Below, one piece after another: positions 54,501-64,000 of a stretch of DNA of 64,000 bases (within the stretch, counting starts at the first letter, position 1; the number at the start of each line of letters is the position of its first letter). The notes beneath the pieces were generated by a model, which saw only the letters and a list, made by a program, of their open reading frames with translations, had not been told where the DNA came from and ran no database searches. The stretch is taken from NCBI RefSeq assembly GCF_910592395.1, contig NC_088319.1, positions 14,880,001 to 14,944,000 of the forward strand, given 5' to 3'. Source of the stretch: Lineus longissimus (lineage: Eukaryota; Nemertea; Pilidiophora; Heteronemertea; Lineidae). Position numbers and translations under genes: made by a program.

Positions 54501-57500
54501 TTATCTCCACATGAGTCGAACAGAATCGTAAGTCACTATTTTGTCAAATCGTTTTTCAAAAGAATTGACATTTGAGCTCCACCTTGGCTTGGGGAGGGGA
54601 CGATTTGTAAGTTTGAAGTGGTAAAAATATGTAACCAAAATCATCATGTTGGCCATTTCAGGAAGGTGCTCGGTGACGACAGTAGTAGCGATGACATGGA
54701 TTACATCGACGCAGGAAGTGAAGAGGATAGATTAAAAGCATTACAACTGAGTATGCAGAAGTCTGGAGCCAAAGTTGAAATCCACGGGGAATCAAGCTCA
54801 AGTTATCTTGAACTGGTAAGTTGACTTTTGGCAATATTTCTTCTTCATGTGTTGCAGTTACAATAAGGAGGGGTCAAGTCCAGGTCCGTGTTGTCAAAAT
54901 GTCACCTCGCTCACTTTCTCATTCTTGGTTATTTCCATGCGTTTTGAAAATTGAACATTTGACTTCAAATATCTTGTTTCTCCTGCAGCTTGATAACAAT
55001 GTGATAACCCAGCTGAAGCGTGTGAATCGCTTCCAGTCACGATTCGGCGGTGATGAAGCGCCGTTGTATCAAATTTACCACAAGAAGATGTGCGTTGCTG
55101 CAATCAGGGAAGATGAGGGGGCGGACAGTGACGGTAAGGATTTAGATTTTATTACCGTTCTCAGGACACCTCTCTATAAAGGACAGCACTTGTCAGTTTC
55201 AAGAATCCTAGATAGGTTCTGTTGTGCCCTTATAAATCTTGACCGAGGCTTTTCAGATGTCCTCATTATTGATTGAATACCTAGTCGGAGGATTTGCTAA
55301 TTTATGAATGACTTATACTCACTTGTACATTTGCAGATGAGGACAACATATACACCACCTTTTCCGGCCCATCATCACCTGCTGCAATCGAGGCACCCCC
55401 GACATCGCCGCGGTGTGACTCTCCGGCACCAGACGCAGAGAACCAAGCCATTGATTATACAACCCCAAGTGTACAGACATTTGATTTGAAGACGTCATCG
55501 TCTGGTGCTGTCAGGTCCTTGTGGTGTGAAATGCCAGAGGTATTACACAATATTTTAATATTCGTACAGTGCAGTTGATACAAAAGGGTTGTTTACACAG
55601 GACCCAGCCAATCTAGATTGATTGTAGCTCGCAATGCTGTTCCATGTGATGCTGCATGAGGGTCTTTGTTACTCTTCTGTTTAGCGACTCCTGTTTCATC
55701 TTTGTTTCATTTCAGATTGTCGGACATTGATTTTAGACATACGATGGCCCAGTCAATACTCACCTCTCTGCTCAGCATCTACCAAAATCACATTTCCTCT
55801 TAAATGCTTTAATACTTGTCAACTACTTTTCAGGTGAAACAGAGCGGTGTGCTAAACAGATTAACTCCACAAGAACGGAAACTGCAGGAGACATTATTTG
55901 AGATTATCACCTCTGAAGCTTCCTATCAAAAAAGTCTTCTTGTCCTCGTGAATAATTTCTTATTGGACCCGATGTTTTCCGTGGATCCTAAGAAGTGTGC
56001 GATCAACAAGCGGGACAAGCATTTCATCTTTTCAAACGTTGTGGCCGTTATGGAGAGTAGCGAAAAGTAAGTCAGACACTGTTACTTTCGTTGCTAAATT
56101 TGCAAGTCTTAACTACAGTGCTCTGAGTCTGACAGATCCCTTTTGCGTCCTGATGCAAAGTGCAGGCTCTGAGGACAAGATGATGTGCATTGGAACGCTC
56201 CATTGCTTGCACAGTGTCATGATGTCATAGACCGATAATGCAGTCAAGTCATTGCTGAAATGGTTCATACTCCAAACCATCACAGAGGATGTGGCTAAAT
56301 TTGTCCCTCCTGGATTCCTGTGCTGAATTCTCTCTCCTCCCTCTCTCTTTCAGTTTATTACGAGATTTAGAAGCCCGATGGCAGAAGAGCTGTGTATTGG
56401 ATGACATCTGTGATGTGGTCGGTGATCACGCTTCGAAAAACTTTGACGTTTACGTCAGGTATTGCTCCAATCAGATGTACCAGTCGAGGACGTTAACAAA
56501 GCTTCTGTGAGTATTGTTTTAAAGGCCTCCTATGTTCATTAAAAATTTGAAATTTGTAGTTAAATTTGAAAATCATCCAATATGGTGAATGTGTACGGAT
56601 AGATTTCAACCTTGCTGTTGTAGACAGATTCACAATAACACTTTATAAACCAAGTTTTGGCTGAGTTTCATACATGATAAATACACCACCCATGAAGTCT
56701 GTCTTCCTGCTGGTACATGCAGAGAGTTACATATCCCCCACCCCACTTCACATGGCATTGCTGCGGTCTTTTTAACAAAATGTTGATTTTTCCATTTACA
56801 GAGTAGAAAACAAGGAATTCCGTGAAGCACTGCACTCCCTTGAGAAGAACCCAGCATGTCAGGGCCTACCCATGAAGTCTTTCCTCCTACTACCCATGCA
56901 GAGAATCACGCGGCTTCCACTGCTCATCGATGCTGTGTGTCATCGGTGTGAGGTTGAAAAAGACAAGACGATTTATCCATCAGCAAAGAGAGCTTTAGAA
57001 GTTATCCAAGGGGTAAGATATGTACAAATCAGTAAATCGTTGTTTAAGGCACAAATTTGCCTTTCCAGAGATTTGTTCAGCACAAATCTCAGCGGAGATC
57101 ACTTTCAGCAGCCATCTTTGCTTCTGTGGCTGCAGCACTCTCTCATGAAGAAACAGTCGGTCTTGGCCAGTGCTGAGTATTGATCACTTTTGACCAACAA
57201 CCACGACTCTTCCCTCTTGCAGGTTGTATCGAAGTGTAACGAAGGTGCTCGCAATATGGAAAGAATGGAACAGATGGTGGAGATTGAAAGATCGCTCAAA
57301 TTTAAAGTCAAGGTAAACATTTCATTTTGGAACAAAGGCAAAATCTGTGCTCTTATGATGTCATGAACTTCCATTTGGGCTCATGATGTGCTAATGATAG
57401 ATTCCGGATTGGCTTTGTTCACAGAGAAATGATGTTTTCACCCCATCATGTCACCCCATTAATCTAAAGAGAGACCAAAATAATGAATTCATACATTTTT

Positions 57501-60500
57501 TGCAAATTGTGAAGACTGACCGTTTTGACTTAACCATATCATTACATGTTAATGACCTGCTATATTCACTTTCCAGAAATGTCCACTGATATCAGCGTCT
57601 CGGTACCTGGTAAAGAAAGGCGAGTTGTTACGCATTTCGTCCGAGACGACATCGACACTCAAACGTATGGTGAAGGCTAAGGCCTCAAAGACACCTATCT
57701 GGCTTTTCCTCTTTAATGATCTCCTCATGTTAACAAAGAAAAAAGGGTAAGAATTGGGATATTTTGACAGTATTTGGGAAAAGGGGGAGATGCAGCCTTA
57801 AAGTTGGAAGAGAGATGGTCTGGGGGCCCTCCCACGAGAAGAAGATTGCATCTGACAACGATATTCGGAAAAGTTTTGGCCAGGTGCCCCTCTCTCTCTC
57901 TGAGTCGATATGGACCAACGCAGCAAACGTCTAGTCGGGTACAGTTAGACGGCATCGTGTCGGTATCAAAACATCATTATTTTCATCAACTTGTACGCAG
58001 TTGTTTGCTGTGTGAACAAACTTCATGTAATATCATATCTCTCCGCATCTATCTTCATCGTGTCCACTCTTCATATCTTCCCAAGGTTTATGCTCAGGTA
58101 GGAGGTTTACTTTAAACAGTAAATGATGAATATTGTACCATTTTGATGTTGTCAGTCTTTAAACAATCCTTCATTGAACTCTTACAGTTGGTCTCACATT
58201 CTCACATTGGCCAATCGATTCTCCCTCATCAGTTAAAGTCCAGCCCCAGGTAGTCTATTCTGTTTCCCACTGGTTTATTGTTCGGTGACAGTTGAGTCAT
58301 AAAAAGCGACCAATTTAAATTAATATTTTTTGGTTGCATGCTGTTGTGGTAGTCCAAATTCCATTTTCTTATACCAGCCAAACAGGGATTGCTCTTTTGC
58401 TTATAGTTTCTGGTATTTTACTTTGTTGTCTAGTTTTAATTCTTTTCACATTTTGATGCTTGATATATGTTTGCTTTTGCCAATAATTGATACAAGCAAA
58501 ACTTGGCAGCCATTTTGGATTTTGGCAGCCATCTTGGTTTTGGTTTTGATTTTCAAACCTTTACAGAGGAATGTTAGCTTTCCTTGGCTTACATCTGTAG
58601 CCCTCAGTGTATTGTTCATATCTGTCAAATGTGTTGTGTGTGTGTGTCCCGCCTCTATAGGAAGCTTGAGATTTCATAGGCAGGGGCAAATCATTTAGAG
58701 GATGGTACATGTATATCATTGGATTAAACACTATTTCTGGAATTTGCTTGGAACGTTTATCAACGATGTTTACTCTCCAGAGAACAGTATGGTGTGTTTG
58801 ACTATTGCTCAAGAATCAACATCAGTGTTGAGTTGGTGGAGGAGCCGGAGCATGACCCGAGGGTGCCAGAGAATCTGTCCAGCACCGTCAAGAACCTCTT
58901 CATCCTCGCCCTGCTGGAGAACCACTGCGGCAAACAAGTCGAGCTCATCTTATCAGCGGAGTCAACGTAAGTTTCTAGTCTGTGGTAAAATGTCTATTTC
59001 ATACAAGGTAAATTTCTATTTGTTATACTCAACTTTTTGTTTTCTTGGTGAGATTGAACAGCAAATATTCTTTAAATCTGCAGGTCTGACCGTGCCCGGT
59101 GGATAGAGGTATTATCACCTGCCAAGGAGGAAAGTAAAGATGAGAAGGTTTACGAGTCGTGGGGTAAGTTGTTTGATTTAGGAAGTAGAAACTCAACAAG
59201 CTTGATGTGAATCTTGAGAGGACCTTCTTGGTTGGAGGTTCCGATACCCAGACTACACATACACAGGAGTTTTATACTAAAAGTGTTTTTCAGATAGATA
59301 TGGCCAAAGGTGCTTGGCTGACCTCTTGTCACAAAACTGTATTAACTGTGTGATCACAGGTAGTTATGTTACACAGCCCTGAGAGTCCGGCTTACGTATC
59401 ACAGATGAAGGTTCAAAAAAGTTAACACAGTATTCTTTGTCGATTTCAGATTGTCCTCAGGTTCAAGCCGTCTTCCAATACGAGGCTAAGCAGCCTGATG
59501 AACTCACGCTCGACGAGTCGGACGTCGTGAATGTGATACGAAAGATGGGTGACGGTGAGTTTCATCACTTTTAAATCCTGGTTTCTCGTTTTCTTCAGCA
59601 TTTCTTTTCTAACCACTTTTCTCAGAACTTTTCTGGGTTGCTGCAGGGAAAACTTTCGCCAGGACGCAAGACAAGTTCACCTTACTAACATTCTGTTAGG
59701 TAGTTTTCATTTCTTTCCATTGCTTTGGTGTCGGTATGATTTCTGACGATGAATGGTACAAAAATATTGTATCTTCAAAAATGAATAGATGCACCTTATT
59801 ACTGTGCAACCTCCCTTATAGTGGATGCCTCTCTAATAAGGACACCCCCTATCTATTGAGGACACCAGTTTCAGTCCATAATTGGTTGTTGCCATTCAAT
59901 TTGACCTCTCTAATCAGGACACTACTCTGGTAAGGACAGTACCGTACATGTCATTCCCAAGGGTGTCCTTAATAGAGAGGTTCTACTCTCCTCTGTCCTG
60001 TGATAATGGTGTCACAGTGTTCAACTTCTGATTACTCATTTGGATCTATTAACAAACATAGCTAGAAATACCCTAGCAGAGTGTTTATTAGCCAAATCTT
60101 TAATCGACCTTCATGAATTAGGTCGTGAGATTCTTGAAGTCCATGTTTAATATTTCACTTGCAGGGTATATTATAAGGCCCTGGAACACCATCCACTAAC
60201 TTATGCTTTCAAGTAACATACTTTAGTTTCAATTTTGCTAATTGCACTGCCAACATGTACAAACAATGCTTTTTATACGCACTGCTTTACACAGAATTTG
60301 TTTGTTCCTTGATACATTTCTCTATAAAACTCCTTCAAAGGCCTATAGGGCACCTTGGGACCTATCGACTGTTTGCTGCTGCATGTATTAATCGCCTACC
60401 CAGGGGGACTCGACATAGGGCAGTATTAGTCACCAACATGCAAAAATCTTCACGAAGGATTTGTCTTGTTTGACAAAAAAGGTCCTAGTGGGGAATCGAA

Positions 60501-61883
60501 CCCACTACGTATCTGTCACAAGAATGATGCTCTCTCTCTCGCTCCATAAATTTGCAATGCTTGAAAGACTGAAATGTTGGCTGTTTGACTCGAGAAGACA
60601 TTCGAGGCAGCGTGCATGGACAAGGATGTTTTGTTTATTTCTAGAATTACATGTAAACCAGGTGCCAGGCTTTTTTCTATCATTGTGACTCTTGAGCTTT
60701 TAGGTCTTACGCTAAAAAATGTTTGATTGCCAAAAGGTCATCAAAGTATGTGCATTATGCCTTCACAATATGATCGTTATAAGTTCAGATACTGTGTCAA
60801 TGCTATTAAGTCAGTTGAGCCTCGCTGCTACACCTACATGGAAGCCTGTTACAGGTCAGACAGGCCTTTTGTACAGGTGCCCTTTCTACCGGGTTTAATT
60901 GTGTCGACGCAGTACATAGTAATGCATGTGCCTGTTTGCTTGGAGGAATTGATACCAAACTTGAGGTAGTGGTTGTCTCAATAAACACTGCAAGGGTGAA
61001 GCTAAAATGAAGCTTAAAACCTCAGTGCCAGGCTGAGGTTTCAGGTGAAATGACAGCTCCACTAGTACCGAGAGTAAGGTATCAGATTCTAATCTAAAAC
61101 ACCTCAAACTAAACATAGAAATTTGATTTGCGTGCATTTTGACTGCTTCTATATTTTGCACCAACCCCAGTGGTTGTGGATGCCTATCTTATAATGACTG
61201 CTGCCGCCTAAATGAGGCACTGTGCATTATTCACTGTTAACATTGGTACATTGTGACCAAGCTGTTTTAGAATTGACAATGAGAGCACTACCTTTATGAG
61301 GTCAGCATAGAACAGCATGCAGTGACATCCAGAATATTCAGTTTAGACAGCATTTTTAGACTGGTCATTTCAGCAGATGATCTTGGCTTTTGGTGTGGCC
61401 CTCTTTGGTCCATACAATAGATCGGGCACATGCTCAGAGTTGAAATACTGCTGGCTACTGAGTTGAAAAGTAGTTGAAACATTAAGGAAGTTCAAGTTAA
61501 AACTTGACACATGGTAGGCCCATTAGAGTTGATGATAATCATGTTGACACAGTACATTGGAGTATACAATCACATGCACAGGTTCACAGAGAAACCATGG
61601 ATTTCCTTTATTCTCTTCCCAGAATATTATAACACGAATTCAATAGCACCAATAATCATTTCTGTTTCCTCTGATTTTAGGCTGGTTTGAAGGTGAGCGA
61701 ATCCGTGACGGACAGAAGGGCTGGTTCCCGTCCAATCACACGATGGAGATAATGAACGCACACGTGAGAGCAAAGAACTTGAAACAGCGCTACAGGCTCA
61801 TGGTGTTGTCACAACAGGCGGTCGTGGAAGGGAAAGGGAGTAATGTTAAAGTGCAGACGTCGCAGCAGAAGCACATGATTTGA
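42599..61883 (+). CDS. Ephexin-type Rho guanine nucleotide exchange factor (DH-PH-SH3)
   Basis: It activates Rho GTPases by GDP/GTP exchange; in this family usually downstream of Eph receptors and tyrosine kinases. Twenty coding exons: 42599-44294, 44745-44781, 48252-48342, 48754-49268, 49514-49629, 51148-51264, 53229-53339, 54431-54527, 54662-54815, 54989-55133, 55337-55539, 55834-56066, 56354-56506, 56802-57012, 57223-57312, 57577-57746, 58781-58966, 59084-59163, 59450-59554, 61681-61883. All phases agree, giving 1570 residues, near the length of ARHGEF5. The N-terminal ~1090 residues are Ser/Pro/acidic with SH3-ligand-like APKPR and TPPR repeats. The family signature LWCEMPE is followed by DH (~1113-1300; LTPQERKLQETLFEIITSEA, LLPMQRITRLPLL), PH (~1334-1470; IWLFLFNDLLMLTKKK) and SH3 (~1472-1528; VFQYEAKQPDELTLDESD, GWFEGE, GWFPSN). 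It ends KHMI. Ortholog of the ARHGEF5/15/16/19/26/NGEF group before duplication. Confidence 0.95.
43585..43676 (+). repeat. RTTTPP-type coding repeat
   Basis: In the first coding exon of the RhoGEF, PRTTAPRTTTPPRTNTPP and two further R-x-x-T-P-P units make a short Pro/Thr/Arg repeat. These are potential SH3 ligands or Pro-directed phosphorylation sites. Confidence 0.8.
44782..48251 (+). other. Long RhoGEF intron 2
   Basis: A 3.5-kb intron between a 37-nt exon and a 91-nt exon. It contains the SINE-like copy at 45995-46060 and a TAGGCCTA (46505). No additional exon was needed to keep the frame. Confidence 0.6.
45995..46060 (-). repeat. SINE-like repeat copy 2
   Basis: Same family as 35565-35628. 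On the minus strand GGCCTGAGTTCGTTCCCGGG resembles a tRNA B box and T arm. It is intronic in the RhoGEF. Confidence 0.55.
49723..49856 (+). mobile_element. tRNA-derived SINE with conserved body
   Basis: A degenerate B-box region (GGTCATTGGTTGAATTCTC) is followed by GTGTCCTTGGGCAAGGCACTT and then TACCCAGGATTGAGTGGGTA, an order typical of a widespread invertebrate SINE body. It is intronic in the RhoGEF. The head is decayed. Confidence 0.6.
51265..53228 (+). other. RhoGEF intron 6
   Basis: A 2-kb intron with a ~27-bp imperfect direct repeat (51834-51900, core GTGAGCTYAGCCTG) and a C16 run (52657-52672). No exon-like sequence beyond short open frames. Confidence 0.6.
59818..59990 (+). repeat. 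Interspersed repeat, 'CTATTAAGGACA' family, copy 2
   Basis: It has CTCTCTAATAAGGACACC, then ATTGGTTGTT, and ends GTGTCCTTAATAGAGAGGTT, which is the inverted version of its start. The fullest copy therefore has inverted ends, as in a small DNA transposon. Related to 2421-2545. Confidence 0.65.
60478..60545 (-). repeat. tRNA-like fragment or SINE head
   Basis: On the minus strand GTGGGTTCGATTCCCCAC (T-arm-like, one extra C) is followed by TAGGACC and a T6 run like a Pol III stop. The matching 5' acceptor strand (GGTCCTA) and a proper anticodon arm are missing, replaced by a GA-rich run. It is not a functional tRNA. Confidence 0.45.
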
Positions 61884-62975
61884 GGGAGAGATACGTATTT
61901 TCAGGATTTTCAGACTTATGAGGCATTGCAGTTATTTCTCCACCCTTGCTTAGTATCATTGGACATTTCTAAGTGTTAAGACTACATGAATGTCATCATA
62001 ATTGGTTGGCAACATTCATATATCATTTATGAAGATGAGCCTCTGGAAAGAATCGTTTTGTCACTGACGTATCATTATGGAGTGAACCACTTCATAACAA
62101 TTTGGAGCGGGGTGGCATACTAATGCAGGTGTTCCACTCTCTATCCAAGTGTCTGTCTCATCATCAACAGAAATGTTCTAATACTTCTAATATTAAGGTA
62201 CGTTTGTGGTGTATGTTATCTCCACCCAAGTATCAGTTGAACTCCTGTGAGTAATTAACACAGTAATTAGGCCTAGTTTACAGAACATCCAATGGTGCTC
62301 TTAAATGTCCCATCTTTGTTTAGAATTGACTGTAGATACTCTGTGAAACCCGGTAATACCCTCATGTGCCGCCAAGACGAAAGAAAAGGATTCTTCAGTA
62401 CACTAATAACTTTGAATGAATGAACATTACTGTAAAAAATGTAAAAATGTAAAGAATGAATGTAACCACAGATATGGATGTCTAGATTAATGTTGTGTTA
62501 ATGTTAAAATATTTCTTTGCTAGCCTCACCAAAACGATCCAAGCCCTGATGTAGCAATTTTTGGTAGTTGTCGCGGCATCTCGCATGCACAATTTTTCGA
62601 TACACCGTAACTTGCAAATGTTGGGACTTTTCCTCTTGTGTAAAAAAGAATTTAAGTTTAAGTTTTGAACCCTTTAAAATTTGTCCAAATGTCTGTGTAT
62701 CTTTAATGTAAGTGCTTTAAAATGCTAGCAAATATTGACTTCTTTCGAATACTCAATTTAGATGGACCTTCGGAACCGAATTGTCTTGTAATTATGTTTT
62801 TAATGATGGTGCACTCAAAATATTTCTTATTATTTATCATGAATGGAATAAGTGTCAATATTTTGATTCATTTACAACCTGATAACAATCATGTGCGGTC
62901 TGTACTTTACTGGTTAGCCTTGGGTAAGCTCACAACTGAACCTTTTAACACGCCCACTTCCCAGAATGGACTTAT

Positions 62976-63225
62976 CAATACCTGACTTGCCAAACTCAGC
63001 TCGACGCCGAACTGCAGCGCCACTCGCGGACAAAGATAAAACAACTCGACATTTTTTTCACCGGTTTTCTCGCTGCGCATGCGTACCAGCGTCATCTTTT
63101 GTTGATTTCCGCTGGTACGCATGCGCAGCGAGAAACCGGTGAAAAAAATGTCGAGTTGTTCTATCTTTGTCCGCGAGTGGTGCTGCAGTTCGGCGTCGAG
63201 CTGAGTTTGGCAAGTCAAGTATTGC
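62976..63225. mobile_element. 250-bp fold-back MITE
   Basis: The arms 62976-63091 and 63110-63225 are reverse complements over ~110 bp with few differences, around a ~18-base loop. The ends read CAATACYTGACTTGCC. It is CpG-rich (GCTGCGCATGCGTACCAGC) compared with its AT-rich surroundings. No target duplication is clear. Confidence 0.85.
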
Positions 63226-63699
63226 ATTGATGAGAAGAGTCTATACAGGGAAATGATAATTTGTCTATTATACAGTAATTTAAGCTGTTGACATGTTTAT
63301 GTGGGTATCCTGGATGTCTTCCGGATTTACACCACCCAATCTAAGCAAAAAGAATTCCCAAAAGATCATTTTATCAACTAGAGGACATGACTTGGTATAA
63401 TGACTGAAGCCCAGTGAGCTTTGCTGCATATGCATCAAACTGACCTACCTGTCATCAGAGCTTCACAGAGCGAAATTTCATTCTACATCTGAGGTGACTG
63501 TCAAATTCTTTTTAATTTGAGCTCCCCAGCTTGTGACCGAGGCTAACTTGGGTTTTTGCAGACTTTAGTTTTGCTGAGCTTAGACTGTGTTTCGTTTGAG
63601 AACCATATGTGATTGATTGTATATTTTGTACCATTTATTTAGATTGATGTACAGAAACATATGCGCCAGGTATATGGGTCTTTTATCAAAAAGGTTCAT

Positions 63700-63705
63700 A
63701 ATAAA
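63700..63705 (+). terminator. Candidate distal poly(A) signal AATAAA
   Basis: This is the only canonical hexamer I found after the RhoGEF stop, 1.8 kb away. A nearer non-canonical site is possible. Confidence 0.35.
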
Positions 63706-63864
63706 ACAATCATTTTATATGCACACGAGGTTTTCAGTCTTTTTTCCATGAGGTATTGGACTATGATGCAGTCATCTCTAGCTGGGAGAACCTTTCTTTG
63801 GCTTGGTACCTGTGTGGAGATAATAGTGCTGCCACCTACATGTAAATTCTAATAATAGTATTGA

Positions 63865-64000
63865 GTTCTTACATGTACGTATATAGCGCTTTTCCATGTT
63901 TGCCTGATCAAAGCGCTTTTTGGGATATCATATTATTACCTCGGCCTCCACAGAAATCAATCGGGGGGTTTCAAGGAGCAACCAGAAGGCGTTCACTTGA
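63865..64000 (+). repeat. Dispersed repeat, 'ATATAGCGCTTTTCC' type, truncated by the window
   Basis: ATATAGCGCTTTTCC...GATCAAAGCGCTTTTTGGG contains the inverted word AGCGCTTT/AAAGCGCT and continues to the window edge. Similar phrases are common in repeats of marine invertebrates, from memory. Confidence 0.45.

Larger units (their letters stand above)
59555..61680 (+). other. Last RhoGEF intron, splitting the SH3 domain
   Basis: A 2.1-kb phase-1 intron between GDxG and WFEGE of the SH3. It contains the CTATTAAGGACA-family repeat and a tRNA-like fragment. Confidence 0.7.
61884..63705 (+). other. 3' UTR of the RhoGEF
   Basis: It runs from the TGA at 61881-61883 to a candidate AATAAA at 63700. 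It would include the 250-bp fold-back at 62976-63225 if the distal signal is used. Confidence 0.4.

Noticed and set aside
60478-60545. Functional tRNA gene
   Set aside because: Only a T-arm-like half is present; no matching acceptor stem or anticodon arm.
62907-63227. 106-codon minus-strand open frame
   Set aside because: It lies in the palindromic fold-back and has no protein-like features.

Overview
This is nuclear DNA of an invertebrate animal. The genes are split by GT-AG introns, the coding exons are short, and the introns and gaps are packed with fold-back elements and tRNA-derived SINE-like pieces. The five main gene families are metazoan. The AT-rich gaps, the recurrent palindrome TAGGCCTA and the repeat types suggest a marine invertebrate (lophotrochozoan or non-vertebrate deuterostome). 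The phylum cannot be fixed from the sequence alone.

Layout. (1) 486-5168, minus: ALDH4A1, mitochondrial P5C dehydrogenase, ten exons resolved. (2) 5180-7740: a promoter-like gap with repeat copies, a relic of C2H2 zinc-finger sequence and a CRE site. (3) 7739-10006, plus: a chain of four phase-compatible exons for a 139-residue Cys-rich protein, interrupted by a 770-bp element with ~115-bp terminal inverted repeats. Its stop lies 68 bp before (4) 10075-18306, plus: one giant exon for a 2743-residue C2H2 zinc-finger protein with a 39-bp coding minisatellite. (5) 24561-31990, plus: a zyxin/LPP-type focal-adhesion protein with three LIM domains. (6) 34406-38968, minus: D2HGDH, converging tail-to-tail on the LIM gene. 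(7) 42599-61883, plus: an ephexin-type RhoGEF (DH-PH-SH3), 20 coding exons, 1570 residues.

The most interesting observation is in D2HGDH. Two homologous exons (36084-36255 and 35237-35417) encode the same part of the catalytic domain. Both start in phase 0 and end in phase 1, so using both would break the frame and they should be mutually exclusive. One version keeps the lysine that corresponds to the substrate-binding Lys of human D2HGDH; the other has Leu there. This predicts two isoforms with different substrate handling. Second is the exon chain upstream of the zinc-finger ORF, which looks either bicistronic or like an unusually long upstream ORF. A SUMO-interaction-like motif is formed across its first splice junction, and three similar motifs occur in the zinc-finger protein.

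The genes do not form an operon or a single pathway. ALDH4A1 and D2HGDH are both mitochondrial enzymes feeding glutamate/2-oxoglutarate metabolism. The LIM protein and the RhoGEF both belong to actin/adhesion signalling. Their adjacency is probably ordinary chance synteny.
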